A stretch of 64,000 nt of DNA. Origin: Pectinatus frisingensis. Its GTDB lineage: Bacteria; Bacillota; Negativicutes; Selenomonadales; Selenomonadaceae. Under the pieces are notes generated by a model that ran no database searches, was not told the DNA's origin, and was given only the letters and a program-made list of their open reading frames with translations. The stretch spans positions 133,058-197,057 of the forward strand of contig NZ_WIQU01000065.1 of the NCBI RefSeq assembly GCF_015732285.1, in the 5' to 3' direction. Of this stretch, positions 1 through 10,173 are shown piece after piece (positions within the stretch are counted from its first letter, which is position 1; every line of letters begins with the position of its first letter). Made by a program: the position numbers and the translations under genes.

Positions 1-2
1 CA

Positions 3-761
3 ATAATCAGACTTATTTGCGGTGGGGCAGTTTTGCTGACGGTCGATAAGATGATTTATCATAGTCAGCTTTCGTCTATATGGTGGAGCCCATATAAAAA
101 GGATATAATTATTTTTAGTGCATTTGGAATGCTAATGACACAATATACATATATTTGTGCTATTAGCTATAGTAATGCGGCTACGGCAACAATTTTGCAG
201 TATCTTATGCCTATAGTTGTTTTATTGTATGTTTTAATAGTCGAACGGCGCAGGCCGATGATAAGAGAAAGTTTATGTCTGATTATGGCACTAGTGGGAA
301 CTTTTTTATTGGTTACGAAGGGAACTTTTAGTCGTTTAGCGATTTCGCAAACTGCACTGTTTTGGGGATTGATTTCAGCTTTTGCGGCTGCCATATATAC
401 GCTGCAGCCAAGAAAAATGCTGCAAAAGTACCACTCTTCATTGGTTGTTGGCTGGGGAATGTTCATAGGAGGAGTATTGCTGTCATTTTTTCAGTCACCA
501 TTCGCCTTTCAGGGGATTTTTGATTTTAAGGCGGCTGCAGGGGTGTTGTTTGTTGTAATTTGTGGTACGGTGATATCTTTTTGGTCATATATAGAAAGTA
601 CTAAATATTTATATCCCACAGAGGTCGCCGCGATGGCATCTATTGAGCCTTTTTCTTCTGTGGTATTGTCGGTTATATTTATGAATGTGATTTTTGGCTG
701 GCCGGAAATAATTGGCAGTATATTGATTGTTGGTACAGTATTTATATTAGCACAAAAATAA
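3..761 (+). CDS. EamA/DMT-family permease, 5' end outside window
   Basis: Integral membrane permease of the drug/metabolite transporter superfamily (EamA); substrate unknown. The reading frame is open to the left window edge, so the gene begins upstream; a TTG at 33 is only the first start-like codon inside the window. About 250 residues are visible, with repeated hydrophobic segments separated by short basic loops (for example RRRPM and QPRKML) and the typical late EamA stretch around YIESTKYLYPTEVAAMASIEP, followed by a last membrane helix. A full member has ten helices and about 300 residues, so perhaps one or two N-terminal helices are missing. It is followed by a strong terminator and is separate from the ilv genes. 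Confidence 0.85.
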   Translation: MIRLICGGAVLLTVDKMIYHSQLSSIWWSPYKKDIIIFSAFGMLMTQYTYICAISYSNAATATILQYLMPIVVLLYVLIVERRRPMIRESLCLIMALVGTFLLVTKGTFSRLAISQTALFWGLISAFAAAIYTLQPRKMLQKYHSSLVVGWGMFIGGVLLSFFQSPFAFQGIFDFKAAAGVLFVVICGTVISFWSYIESTKYLYPTEVAAMASIEPFSSVVLSVIFMNVIFGWPEIIGSILIVGTVFILAQK

Positions 762-780
762 TATTATAATAATTTTGATA

Positions 781-840
781 AAATAAATCCAGAAAAAAGA
801 CATTTTGTTTTAATTTATTGTCTTTTTTCTGGATTTATTT
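781..840. terminator. Strong bidirectional intrinsic terminator
   Basis: A perfect 21-bp inverted repeat (781-801 with 820-840) around an 18-nt loop, with A-rich and T-rich flanks. It lies 20 nt after the EamA stop and isolates that gene from the ilv cluster. Confidence 0.9.
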
Positions 841-909
841 TATTTTTTAATGTAAAATCATATATTAATATAAACTTATAGATTAAGTGAATTGGCAGGG
901 TGAATAATT

Positions 910-1440
910 ATGAAGCATGTGCTTTCAGTTCTAGTGAATAATCAGCCAGGTGTGTTGTTACGTGTAGTCGGTATGTTTTCACGACGTTCGTTTAATATCG
1001 ATAGTTTATCGGTAGGAGTTACACAGCCAAATAAGTATTCAAGGATTACAATTTTTTTCCAGGGAGAATCCTACATTGTTGATCAGATCATCAAACAGTT
1101 GGGCAAAATTCCTGATGTGGCAGCAGTACAATTACATAATCCTGAAACAGCTGTGTATCGGGGAATGACACTCATAAAAATAAGGGCTAATGATACTAAT
1201 CGGCTGGATGTATTAAAAATAGCCGAACTATTTCGTGCCCATGTAATTGATGTACAAAAAACAACGTTGATTTTTGAAATAACCGGACAGGACGAAAAAG
1301 TATCGGCATTGCTGCAATTGTTGACACCGTATGGGATTTTAGAGGTGATACGGACCGGACAAGTAGCATTAGAACGGGGAGAAAAGACTATTTTTAACTG
1401 TGCAGGGAAAACAGCCTTTTACAGCAAAAATTTGCTTTAA
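910..1440 (+). CDS. ilvN: Acetohydroxyacid synthase small (regulatory) subunit, copy 1
   Basis: Regulatory subunit of acetohydroxyacid synthase, which makes 2-acetolactate or 2-aceto-2-hydroxybutyrate in valine/leucine/isoleucine synthesis. It has an N-terminal ACT domain (residues about 3-75) and the C-terminal ALS_ss domain (about 85-160). Gly14 and Asn29, which bind the feedback valine in E. coli IlvH, are both present. At 176 residues it is slightly longer than usual, with a tail after the conserved GQVALERG. The start ATG follows AGGGTG. It precedes the catalytic gene, the reverse of the usual ilvB-ilvN order and of copy 2 in this window. Family assignment is certain; pairing with the next gene is inferred from position. 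Confidence 0.93.
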   Translation: MKHVLSVLVNNQPGVLLRVVGMFSRRSFNIDSLSVGVTQPNKYSRITIFFQGESYIVDQIIKQLGKIPDVAAVQLHNPETAVYRGMTLIKIRANDTNRLDVLKIAELFRAHVIDVQKTTLIFEITGQDEKVSALLQLLTPYGILEVIRTGQVALERGEKTIFNCAGKTAFYSKNLL

Positions 1441-1483
1441 TCAGGTTAATAATAATGTATTAAAAATATTGAGGTAGATATAT

Positions 1484-3139
1484 ATGGAAGGATCAGCAGC
1501 AATTATTAAATGTCTTAAAGAGAATAATGTAGATACAGTATTTGGATATCCGGGCGGGATGATATTACCGCTTTTTGATGCTTTGGGACGTGACGAAAGT
1601 ATTAAATTTATTTTATCTACACATGAACAATCAGCAGCTCATGCAGCTGATGGATACGCACGGGCCAGTGGTCTGCCAGGAGTATGTATAGCAACGTCGG
1701 GCCCGGGTGCAACTAATTTAGTAACGGGAATTGCTACGGCATTTATGGATTCGGTTCCTATGATAATAATAACCGGACAGGTAGACAGCGATTTACTGGG
1801 GAAAGATTCATTTCAGGAAACAGATATCTTTGGTATAACGATGCCGATTACAAAATATAGTTTTCGTCTTAGGAAGGCAGATGAACTAGTCGTTGTATTG
1901 AGAAAAGCATTTGAATTGGCCAATGCAGGACGCAAAGGCCCGGTATTAGTGGATATTCCTAAAAATTTATTTTTTTGCGATGTGCCATATCCAAAATATA
2001 ATTTACAAAAACGGGAAACAGACCGGCCGGATGCCGATTTTCTGATCTGTGCGGCAGAGGCACAAAAGAAGATATTGCAGTCACATAAACCTATTATAAT
2101 AGCAGGCGGTGGTGTAATATTTGGACAGGCGTCTGATGAATTGAGAAAATTTGCCGAAAAATATAATCTGCCGGTAGTGGTGACATTAATGGGAATAGGA
2201 TCATTCCCTGCTGATCATGAATTATACATGGGATTTGCCGGTTTGCACGGCAGAAAATCAGCTAATTGTGCAGTGGCTGAAGCTGATTTAGTAATTGCGA
2301 TAGGCAGTCGTTTTGGTGATCGGCAGACAGGAAATATTACTGAGTATGTAAATGACAAACATTTTATTCATATAGATATTGATCCTGCTGAAATAGATAA
2401 GAATGTACACAGTAGTATCGGACTAGCCGGGGATATTAAAATTATATTAGCATTGCTGATGCAGCAAAAAGCAGTGGATGATTTGGCAAAATGGTGGAAT
2501 AGGTTGAATGAGCTGCGGAAAGAAGATGACTTTGAATATACAGGAGCATACGATGTTCCAAATGTAATGCATCATATTTCACAAACAATAAATAGGGGAG
2601 ATTATGCGGTAGTTACCGATGTTGGACAGCATCAGATGTGGGCAGCGCAGCATATTGAAAGATTCAAACCGCGTACCTGGTTTACATCTGGTGGACTGGG
2701 TACTATGGGATTTGGTCTGCCGGCAGCTGTGGGAATTCAGATTTACTATAAACATGATAGGCGTGTTATACATATTGCAGGCGATGGTGGTATAAAGATG
2801 ACTGGTAGTGAGTACTACACAATTGCAGCATTAAATTTACCAATAATATCAGTTATTATTAATAATGAATCACTTGGTATGATTCGTCAACTGCAAAAAG
2901 TGTTTTATGGTACGAGATATTTTTCCAGTGAATTCAAATACAGAATGAATTACGCCGAGTATGTTAATAGCTTTGGAATTGATACTTATGATGTTCATAG
3001 TATGGATGAATTCGTTGAAGCGTTAAGTAATGCAATATCTGAGAATAGGCCGAAGGCAATAATTGTCAATATTGATAAAGAGTTTGTTGAACCAATGACG
3101 AAAATGGATTGTGGAATAAATACATTTATTAAATTTTAA
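1484..3139 (+). CDS. ilvB: Acetohydroxyacid synthase large (catalytic) subunit, copy 1, Trp-to-Leu variant
   Basis: Thiamine diphosphate and FAD enzyme that condenses pyruvate with pyruvate or 2-oxobutyrate. 551 residues with the three TPP-enzyme domains: the catalytic Glu in HEQSAAHAADGYA (near residue 48), the central FAD-binding domain, and GDGGIKMTGSEYY followed by the NN motif (INNESLGMI) in the C-terminal domain. The residue that is Trp in most of the family (Trp464 of E. coli AHAS II, Trp574 in plants) is Leu470 here, in IRQLQKVFY. That Trp favours 2-oxobutyrate as second substrate, so this enzyme may favour plain acetolactate (inference). 43 nt after ilvN with its own GAGGT site; same operon. 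Confidence 0.93.
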   Translation: MEGSAAIIKCLKENNVDTVFGYPGGMILPLFDALGRDESIKFILSTHEQSAAHAADGYARASGLPGVCIATSGPGATNLVTGIATAFMDSVPMIIITGQVDSDLLGKDSFQETDIFGITMPITKYSFRLRKADELVVVLRKAFELANAGRKGPVLVDIPKNLFFCDVPYPKYNLQKRETDRPDADFLICAAEAQKKILQSHKPIIIAGGGVIFGQASDELRKFAEKYNLPVVVTLMGIGSFPADHELYMGFAGLHGRKSANCAVAEADLVIAIGSRFGDRQTGNITEYVNDKHFIHIDIDPAEIDKNVHSSIGLAGDIKIILALLMQQKAVDDLAKWWNRLNELRKEDDFEYTGAYDVPNVMHHISQTINRGDYAVVTDVGQHQMWAAQHIERFKPRTWFTSGGLGTMGFGLPAAVGIQIYYKHDRRVIHIAGDGGIKMTGSEYYTIAALNLPIISVIINNESLGMIRQLQKVFYGTRYFSSEFKYRMNYAEYVNSFGIDTYDVHSMDEFVEALSNAISENRPKAIIVNIDKEFVEPMTKMDCGINTFIKF

Positions 3140-3175
3140 CAAATGTATTTATGTAAAATTTATTATAGATTAATA

Positions 3176-4290
<1,115 letters not shown>

Positions 4291-4315
4291 TAGTTTAACG
4301 ATAGATATATTTAGG

Positions 4316-4355
4316 AGCGGCAGGATGGACTAATTAGTCTGTCTTACCGCTTTTT
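4316..4355 (+). terminator. Intrinsic terminator after ilvC
   Basis: A long hairpin (4316-4351), AGCGG pairing with CCGCT and continuing inward with a few wobble pairs to a TAATTA loop, followed by TTTTT. It separates ilvC from the second ilvB, so that pair needs read-through or its own promoter. Confidence 0.75.
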
Positions 4356-4405
4356 CATACTAATTGATTATTTATTGTAAAACTTAAGTAAAGGAGGCAA
4401 ACTTT

Positions 4406-6103
4406 GTGCGTTTGAATGGAGCCGGAATTGTTATTGAAAGTCTTAAAAATGAAGGCGTGGAATTTGTTTTTGGTTATCCGGGCGGGGCAGTTTTAACCTT
4501 ATATGATGAAATTTATAAGACAAATTTTCCACATATATTGACTAAACACGAACAAGGTGCAGTACATGCAGCTGATGGGTATGCCAGGGCAACTGGTAAA
4601 GTTGGAGTATGCATCGCTACATCAGGGCCTGGTGCTACAAATTTGATAACGGGGATAGCTACAGCGAATATTGATTCGATACCATTGATATGCATTACCG
4701 GGCAAGTAGCTACACCGCTTATTGGGCGGGATTCTTTTCAAGAAGCGGATGTATGCGGTATAACAGCGCCGATAACAAAGCATAATTACCTTGTGCGGCA
4801 TATAAAAGATCTGCCGCGTGTGTTAAAGGAAGCTTTTTTTATTGCACGAACGGGGCGGCCGGGTCCTGTTGTGGTTGACATTGCCAAAGATGTTTTTGCC
4901 GCTGAAACAGAATATAAATATCCGGCTGAGATATGTCTGCGCGGCTACACTGGTAAGTATATAGGTGATGAGAAGAAAATAGACAGAGCTGTAGATATGT
5001 TGCGGACGGCTGAAAGGCCGATTATTTTTATCGGCGGAGGAGTGATCACGTCTGAGACCAGCCAACTTGTACGCGAAATGGTCCAAAAAATGAATATTCC
5101 CATGACCAGTACATTGATGGGATTAGGAGCAGCTGATGCTGATAGTGCCGGCTATTTGGGAATGGCTGGAATGCACGGCTCGTATGCGGCAAATATGGCT
5201 ATCATGAAATGTGATCTGTTGCTGGGAATAGGTGTGCGTTTTGATGATAGAGTCACCGGTGTGATCAGTGAATTTGCACCGAAAGCAAAAATAATTCATT
5301 TTGATATTGATTATGCGGAAATTAATAAGAATATTGCTGTAAATTTAAGTGTAGTCGGTGATTTGCGTTGGTCGTTACCGTTGTTTCAGGAAAAATTGTG
5401 CCCATATAATGATATAATAAAAGAAAACATACAAAAATGGTACGAAAATGTGGTAAAGATACATACAGCCAGGCCATTTAAGTATAAAAATGATAAGAAT
5501 AATATTTTAGCACAGGATGCTATAAAAAAATTATCAGATATAGTTACACATAATACTGCCATTGTAACCGATGTCGGACAGCATCAAATGTGGGCCGCGC
5601 AATTTTTTAAAGTATACGGACCGCGTAATTTTATAACTTCAGGCGGGCTGGGAACTATGGGATTTGGTCTTCCGGCAGCAATAGGTGTAAAATTAGGCCG
5701 GCCGGATAAGAATGTAATATTGCTTTCCGGTGACGGCAGTATTATGATGAATTGCCAGGAATTAGCTACACTGGCCGATTATAATATCAACATTAAAATA
5801 ATTGTAATTCATAATCATGTACTGGGAATGGTGACACAATGGCAAAGAATGTTTTACGGTGAACGTTACTCACAGTCGTTATTAAATAGTAAGGCTGATA
5901 TTGTTAAAATAGCACAAGCAATGGGAATTAAGGGGTTTCGCATAAAGGTGAAAGAGGAACTGATAAACGGTTTACAGCAACTCCTGCATGAACAAGGTCC
6001 TGTTTTGCTGGATATTATTGTTCCTGCCGAAGAAGATGTGTTCCCAATGGTTCCCGGCGGCAAGCGACTTGATCAGATGGTAATGGGAGAAGACGGCTTA
6101 TGA
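4406..6103 (+). CDS. ilvB: Acetohydroxyacid synthase large (catalytic) subunit, copy 2
   Basis: Second catalytic subunit, 565 residues, GTG start behind a strong AGGAGG (about 4393-4398). Domain order matches copy 1: catalytic Glu in HEQGAVHAADGYA, central FAD domain, TPP motif GDGSIMMNCQE. It keeps the specificity Trp (Trp479, in MVTQWQRMFY), so it resembles standard biosynthetic enzymes that also serve isoleucine synthesis. The usual Asn-Asn pair after GDG reads His-Asn (VIHNHVLGM); the second Asn, the likely metal ligand, remains. The stop overlaps the following ilvN start (ATGA), giving a translationally coupled pair. Confidence 0.93.
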   Translation: MRLNGAGIVIESLKNEGVEFVFGYPGGAVLTLYDEIYKTNFPHILTKHEQGAVHAADGYARATGKVGVCIATSGPGATNLITGIATANIDSIPLICITGQVATPLIGRDSFQEADVCGITAPITKHNYLVRHIKDLPRVLKEAFFIARTGRPGPVVVDIAKDVFAAETEYKYPAEICLRGYTGKYIGDEKKIDRAVDMLRTAERPIIFIGGGVITSETSQLVREMVQKMNIPMTSTLMGLGAADADSAGYLGMAGMHGSYAANMAIMKCDLLLGIGVRFDDRVTGVISEFAPKAKIIHFDIDYAEINKNIAVNLSVVGDLRWSLPLFQEKLCPYNDIIKENIQKWYENVVKIHTARPFKYKNDKNNILAQDAIKKLSDIVTHNTAIVTDVGQHQMWAAQFFKVYGPRNFITSGGLGTMGFGLPAAIGVKLGRPDKNVILLSGDGSIMMNCQELATLADYNINIKIIVIHNHVLGMVTQWQRMFYGERYSQSLLNSKADIVKIAQAMGIKGFRIKVKEELINGLQQLLHEQGPVLLDIIVPAEEDVFPMVPGGKRLDQMVMGEDGL

Positions 6104-6600
6104 AATATCAAATCGCCATTCTGGCAGAAAATAAACCAGGTGTATTGACGCATGTATCCGGACTTATAAGTCGCCGGGCTTTTAATATTGAAACAATAAA
6201 TGCGGGATATACTGAGGATGCCGATGTAACGCGGATAAATATTGTAGTAGATGCCAATGATGAAACGGAACTCAATAAAGTAATCCATCAAATGGCTAAA
6301 TTGATTGACGTAATAAAAATAGTTAATATAAGTGAACTGGCATCAATAAACAGAGAATTGGTTATGGTGAAAGTTAAGGTGACATCTTCTGCAATACGGG
6401 CTGATATTGTTAATATTGCCAGTATATTCAGAGCTCATATTGTCGATGTAGGGCACGAAAATGTGGTGATTGAACTGACAGGAGAGCAGGATAAACTGGC
6501 AGCACTGATCGATATGCTTAATTGTTATGAAATTTTAGAAATAGCACGTACCGGGCCAATCGCTTTATCACGCGGTATAATTCCTGTGAAAAATATGTAA
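6100..6600 (+). CDS. ilvN: Acetohydroxyacid synthase small (regulatory) subunit, copy 2
   Basis: 166 residues with an N-terminal ACT domain and an ALS_ss C-terminal domain, the standard size. Gly14 and Asn29 of the valine site are conserved (ENKPG and RRAFNIE), so valine feedback is expected. The ATG overlaps the ilvB stop by four bases. It differs clearly in sequence from copy 1, so the two are old paralogues rather than a recent duplication. Transcription probably ends in the palindromic repeat directly downstream. Confidence 0.93.
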   Translation: MKYQIAILAENKPGVLTHVSGLISRRAFNIETINAGYTEDADVTRINIVVDANDETELNKVIHQMAKLIDVIKIVNISELASINRELVMVKVKVTSSAIRADIVNIASIFRAHIVDVGHENVVIELTGEQDKLAALIDMLNCYEILEIARTGPIALSRGIIPVKNM

Positions 6601-6605
6601 AAAAA

Positions 6606-6739
6606 GGCTGCCGCACGCAACCATTTTCATTCATAAATATGCAATAATGCCATTTCCTTTGCTCACCCGCAGAAAAACGGGTAATACATAGTGGCGGTGA
6701 GTGCATTTTTAGGAGGTCAATGCTATTCGTGTGACAGCC
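6606..6739. repeat. Interspersed palindromic repeat, copy A
   Basis: About 134 bp, beginning GGCTGCCGCACGCAACC and ending GTGTGACAGCC, so the two ends are imperfect inverted repeats; A-runs and T-runs flank it. The inner part has CATAAATATGCA near the left end, GTGCATTTTTAGGAGGTCAATG near the right end, and a central ACCCG/CGGGT hairpin. Related copies are at 14913-15046, 40837-40968 and 55325-55450. It lies between the convergent ilvN and LptA-like genes and could serve both as terminator. Confidence 0.8.
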
Positions 6740-6761
6740 TTTATTGATTTTGTTGGATTTA

Positions 6762-7283
6762 TTATTGTGATGCGGAATTGCCGGTATCATTTATAAATTT
6801 TTTATCAATGACATTGTATTTTACATCACTATATTTTGTGGTTTTTCCATTTTGCTGAACTATTACATTGCCGGTAAAATCGACAATTTTGGTTTCCCAG
6901 TTAAAGGAAGCTTGATCTGAATCAATGGATAAATCACCGTAGGTAAAATGTGTGCCGCCTTTTACGGTTATGGTTTTATTGGACCATGACCCATAAAGAT
7001 CATCACCAGTAAAATTTATCGGTGTGGCGTTGTCATCCCCATTATAAATACAGGTTATATTTTTTTGTGCCCATACTTCCAAGGATGTAAGATTTACCTG
7101 AGCCCGATCAGCAGTTATATTATATCTGCCGGTTTCAACACGAACATTGCCATTTAGTTTATATGTTCCCGATAAAATATCGAATGTGGTGTTATCGGCT
7201 GTGACTTTGGGAGCAGCAAAGACAGTATATGTACTAAATAGCATTATTGCCAACAGAAACAGTGACGTTTTTAATATACGCAT
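6762..7283 (-). CDS. LptA/OstA-like periplasmic protein
   Basis: 173 residues with an N-terminal signal peptide (hydrophobic stretch about 5-20, cleavage near VFAAP) and an OstA-type beta-jellyroll: repeated short strands such as YKLNGNVRVETGRYNITADRA and GDLSIDSDQASFNWE. In lipopolysaccharide transport, LptA forms the periplasmic bridge between inner and outer membrane. Length fits LptA, but diderm Firmicutes carry several OstA paralogues and no other lpt gene is next to it, so the exact role is open. ATG behind GGAGG (7291-7295). Divergent from dgt. It supports an outer membrane in the host. Confidence 0.75.
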   Translation of the reverse strand: MRILKTSLFLLAIMLFSTYTVFAAPKVTADNTTFDILSGTYKLNGNVRVETGRYNITADRAQVNLTSLEVWAQKNITCIYNGDDNATPINFTGDDLYGSWSNKTITVKGGTHFTYGDLSIDSDQASFNWETKIVDFTGNVIVQQNGKTTKYSDVKYNVIDKKFINDTGNSASQ

Positions 7284-7326
7284 AGCAATCCTCCATCAAG
7301 TAAAAAATTAAATTTTATAACACATA

Positions 7327-7346
7327 TTATAACATATATGTTATAA
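7327..7346. promoter_or_regulatory. 20-bp perfect palindrome between divergent genes
   Basis: TTATAACATATATGTTATAA is a perfect 20-bp palindrome in the gap between the divergent LptA-like gene and dgt, 44 nt from the first and 137 nt from the second. It could be an operator for either; chance is possible in such AT-rich DNA. Confidence 0.35.
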
Positions 7347-7482
7347 AGATGACAAAGTGTCAATATAGATGGTATATGGTTTTAACTGGTGTATTTAATT
7401 AAAAATGCAGGAATTAACATAGATAAGTTTAATATAAAAGTTAGTAATAATGTTTTTGTGGATAGATTAAGGTGGTGCTGAC

Positions 7483-8490
7483 ATGAATGTCCGAGAACGG
7501 ACGGAAGAATTGGAATACAGGATATTATCGATTGATGCAGCAAAGAGCCGTGAGGCAAACCGTGCGAAAGAAGAGGCAAAATGTCCTTTTCGTACGGCTT
7601 ATCAAAGAGATCGTGACAGAATATTGCATTCTAAATCGTTTCGTCGTCTTAAACATAAAACTCAGGTATACATTACGGCAGGCGATCATTATCGAACACG
7701 CCTGACACACAGCTTAGAGGTAGCACAAATATCAAGGACTATTGCGCGGGGATTGCGATTAAATGAAGATTTGACAGAGGCGATAGCATTAGGACATGAT
7801 GTAGGACATACTCCATTTAGTCATGCGGGTGAAGCGACAATGAATTCGTTAGTAGGACATTTTTCTCATAACGAACAAAGTCTGCGAATGGTAAAATATT
7901 TGGAAAAAGATGGGCAGGGGTTAAATCTGACAGATGCCGTAGAAGATGGGATTTTGAATCACACCGGGAAAAAGGCACCGTGGACTCTGGAGGGGCGTAT
8001 CGTTAAAATAGCTGATAGGATAGCTTATTTATGTCATGATTTTGATGATAGCCTGCGTTCCGGATTGCTTCATAGGAATGATTTACCGCAGATAGTCGTT
8101 GATACATTGGGGGAAAATCATTCCAGCATGATAACCGGAATGGTTAGTGATATGATATTGTCATCCGAAGGTAAACATGATATTTTATTATCAGGTCATA
8201 TGCAAAACGTAATGCAGGCATTTCGGGATTTCATGTTCGAAAAAATTTATTATTCTAAAATATTGGCTAAAGAAAGAGAGCAGGCTTGTTTTATAATCGA
8301 ACAGTTGTTTAAATATTATACAGAGCATTTTGATAAGATGCCCTTGGAATTTAAACAAAGAGAAAAACGCTGGGGCAAACAGCAAACAATTGTTGATTAT
8401 ATTGCTGGATTAACGGATAGTTATGCAGTCGCTGAGTTTAATATGATTTTTGTCCCTCCAGTATGGAATCAGTGGATGGCAACGCATTAA
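7483..8490 (+). CDS. dgt: dGTPase-like HD-domain triphosphohydrolase
   Basis: HD-superfamily enzyme that hydrolyses deoxynucleoside triphosphates (classically dGTP to deoxyguanosine and triphosphate). Metal-binding residues are visible in the first His of RTRLTHSLEVAQ, the HD pair in GHDVGHTPFSHAGE, and a later Asp in KIADRIAYLCHDFDD. 335 residues, the shorter class common in Firmicutes and Negativicutes. ATG behind AAGGTGG. It is 31 nt before aroC on the same strand, so probably co-transcribed, although no functional link to shikimate synthesis is known. Confidence 0.9.
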   Translation: MNVRERTEELEYRILSIDAAKSREANRAKEEAKCPFRTAYQRDRDRILHSKSFRRLKHKTQVYITAGDHYRTRLTHSLEVAQISRTIARGLRLNEDLTEAIALGHDVGHTPFSHAGEATMNSLVGHFSHNEQSLRMVKYLEKDGQGLNLTDAVEDGILNHTGKKAPWTLEGRIVKIADRIAYLCHDFDDSLRSGLLHRNDLPQIVVDTLGENHSSMITGMVSDMILSSEGKHDILLSGHMQNVMQAFRDFMFEKIYYSKILAKEREQACFIIEQLFKYYTEHFDKMPLEFKQREKRWGKQQTIVDYIAGLTDSYAVAEFNMIFVPPVWNQWMATH

Positions 8491-8521
8491 ATAATAATAT
8501 AATGTAGAAGGGATTGTTTTT

Positions 8522-9670
8522 ATGTTACGGTTTTTAACGGCAGGAGAATCGCACGGACAATGTTTGACAGCTATTTTGGAAGGGATACCGGCTGGATTAA
8601 AGATAGATATCAATAAAATAAATAATAAACTGGCTCGTCGTCAAATGGGATATGGCCGCGGCGGACGTATGACGATTGAAACTGATAAAGTAGATATTTT
8701 ATCAGGAATTCGCTTTGGTGAAACTATGGGAGATCCGATTACTTTGCAGGTAAAAAATCGTGACTGGGGAAATTGGATTAAAGAGATGTCGGTAAACGGG
8801 CAGCCGTTTGGTGATAAAGTGACAGCAGCAAGGCCGGGACACGCGGATTTAGCAGGAGTACATAAATACGATAGGAAAGATATTCGTGATATTTTGGAAA
8901 GAGCCAGCGCACGGGAAACTGCTGCTAAGGTGGCTATGGGATCAGTATGCCAGCAATTTTTGGAAACTTTGGGAATGAGAGTCTATTCACATGTGGTAAA
9001 CATCGGCGGAATAAAAGCAGACAGAAATAAGATCGATTATACACAAATAGCAGTTAATGATTCGGATTTAAATTGCATGGATGGTGATGCTGCAATTAAA
9101 ATGCGGGAAAAAATACGTATTGCCGGACAGAATGGAGATACATTGGGCGGCATGTTTGAAATTATCGTAGAAGGGGCACCGGAAGGACTTGGGTCTCATA
9201 TTCAGTGGGATAAACGACTCGATGGCAAACTGGCACAGGCAATTATGTCAATTCAAGCTATAAAGGCAGTTGAAATAGGAGCAGGAATGGAATATGCCAA
9301 TAATCCAGGCAGTAAAATGCATGATGAATTATTTTATGATGATAAAAAACAAGTGTATCGTAAGACTAACCATGCCGGCGGTTTAGAAGGCGGTATGACA
9401 AATGGTGAAAATATCATTGTTCGTGCGGTTATGAAACCTATCCCAACGCTTATGATGCCGCTGCATTCTGTTGACATAGAAAGCAGACAGGAAGTTATGG
9501 CTTGTAAAGAACGCAGCGATGTATGTGCCGTGCCAGCAGCATCCATAGTAGGAGCGGCAATGACGGCAATAACCATAGCTGATGCGGTATTAGAGCAGTT
9601 CGGTGGTCATGCAATGACTGATATTAAAGCTGCGGTGGCAAGTTATAAAAGTAGATTGGCAAAACAATGA
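8522..9670 (+). CDS. aroC: Chorismate synthase
   Basis: Converts 5-enolpyruvylshikimate-3-phosphate to chorismate using reduced FMN, the last common step of aromatic amino-acid synthesis. Signatures: GESHGQ near the N-terminus, RRQMGYGRGGRM, ARPGHADLAGVHKY, ERASARETAA, and the C-terminal catalytic segment around CKERSDVCAVPAAS. 382 residues, as expected. The start follows AAGGGATTG. The 3' end overlaps aroK by four bases (ATGA), giving a tight aroC-aroK-aroB operon. Confidence 0.96.
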   Translation: MLRFLTAGESHGQCLTAILEGIPAGLKIDINKINNKLARRQMGYGRGGRMTIETDKVDILSGIRFGETMGDPITLQVKNRDWGNWIKEMSVNGQPFGDKVTAARPGHADLAGVHKYDRKDIRDILERASARETAAKVAMGSVCQQFLETLGMRVYSHVVNIGGIKADRNKIDYTQIAVNDSDLNCMDGDAAIKMREKIRIAGQNGDTLGGMFEIIVEGAPEGLGSHIQWDKRLDGKLAQAIMSIQAIKAVEIGAGMEYANNPGSKMHDELFYDDKKQVYRKTNHAGGLEGGMTNGENIIVRAVMKPIPTLMMPLHSVDIESRQEVMACKERSDVCAVPAASIVGAAMTAITIADAVLEQFGGHAMTDIKAAVASYKSRLAKQ

Positions 9671-10173
9671 AGAATATAGTTTTGATAGGTTTTATGGGAA
9701 CAGGGAAAAGCTGTGTTGGTAAATTGCTGGCGGAAAAACTTGGCTTTTCATTTATTGATACTGATTTGCTGGTCGAACAACAGGTTCAGATGACTATTCC
9801 ACAGATTTTTCAGCAGTATGGTGAAGCTTATTTTCGAGAATGTGAAAAAAAAGCGGTAAAACAAGCGGTAATGCAGTCCAGCACAGTTATAGCTACCGGT
9901 GGCGGTGTGCCATTGTTTGAGGAAAATCGTGATATTTTGCAAATAAATAGTGCTGTTATTTGTTTGCGTGCTGAGGTTAAAACGATAATGCACAGGACAA
10001 AAGGACGTAATAATCGACCACTGCTTAATTCACAAGAAGAAAAGATTCAATCACTGCTGGACGAACGGAAGCCTTTTTATGCTCAGGCGGATTTTTTAAT
10101 TGATACAGATGCTCTGTCACCATTACAAATAGTTAATGAGATAATACTATATCTGCGGAGGATGAAGAATTGA
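9667..10173 (+). CDS. aroK: Shikimate kinase
   Basis: Phosphorylates shikimate at the 3-hydroxyl with ATP. Walker A motif GFMGTGKSCVGK at residues 7-18, shikimate-binding Asp in FIDTD, the Arg of YFRECEKKA, GGGVP, and the lid Arg in GRNNRPLL. 168 residues, typical. ATG overlaps the aroC stop; the 3' end overlaps aroB. In E. coli aroK and aroB are also adjacent. Confidence 0.95.
   Translation: MKNIVLIGFMGTGKSCVGKLLAEKLGFSFIDTDLLVEQQVQMTIPQIFQQYGEAYFRECEKKAVKQAVMQSSTVIATGGGVPLFEENRDILQINSAVICLRAEVKTIMHRTKGRNNRPLLNSQEEKIQSLLDERKPFYAQADFLIDTDALSPLQIVNEIILYLRRMKN

Noticed and set aside
841-909. T-box or leader peptide before the ilv genes
   Set aside because: The leader is short and AT-rich, with no T-box core (TGGNACC) and no branched-chain codon run.
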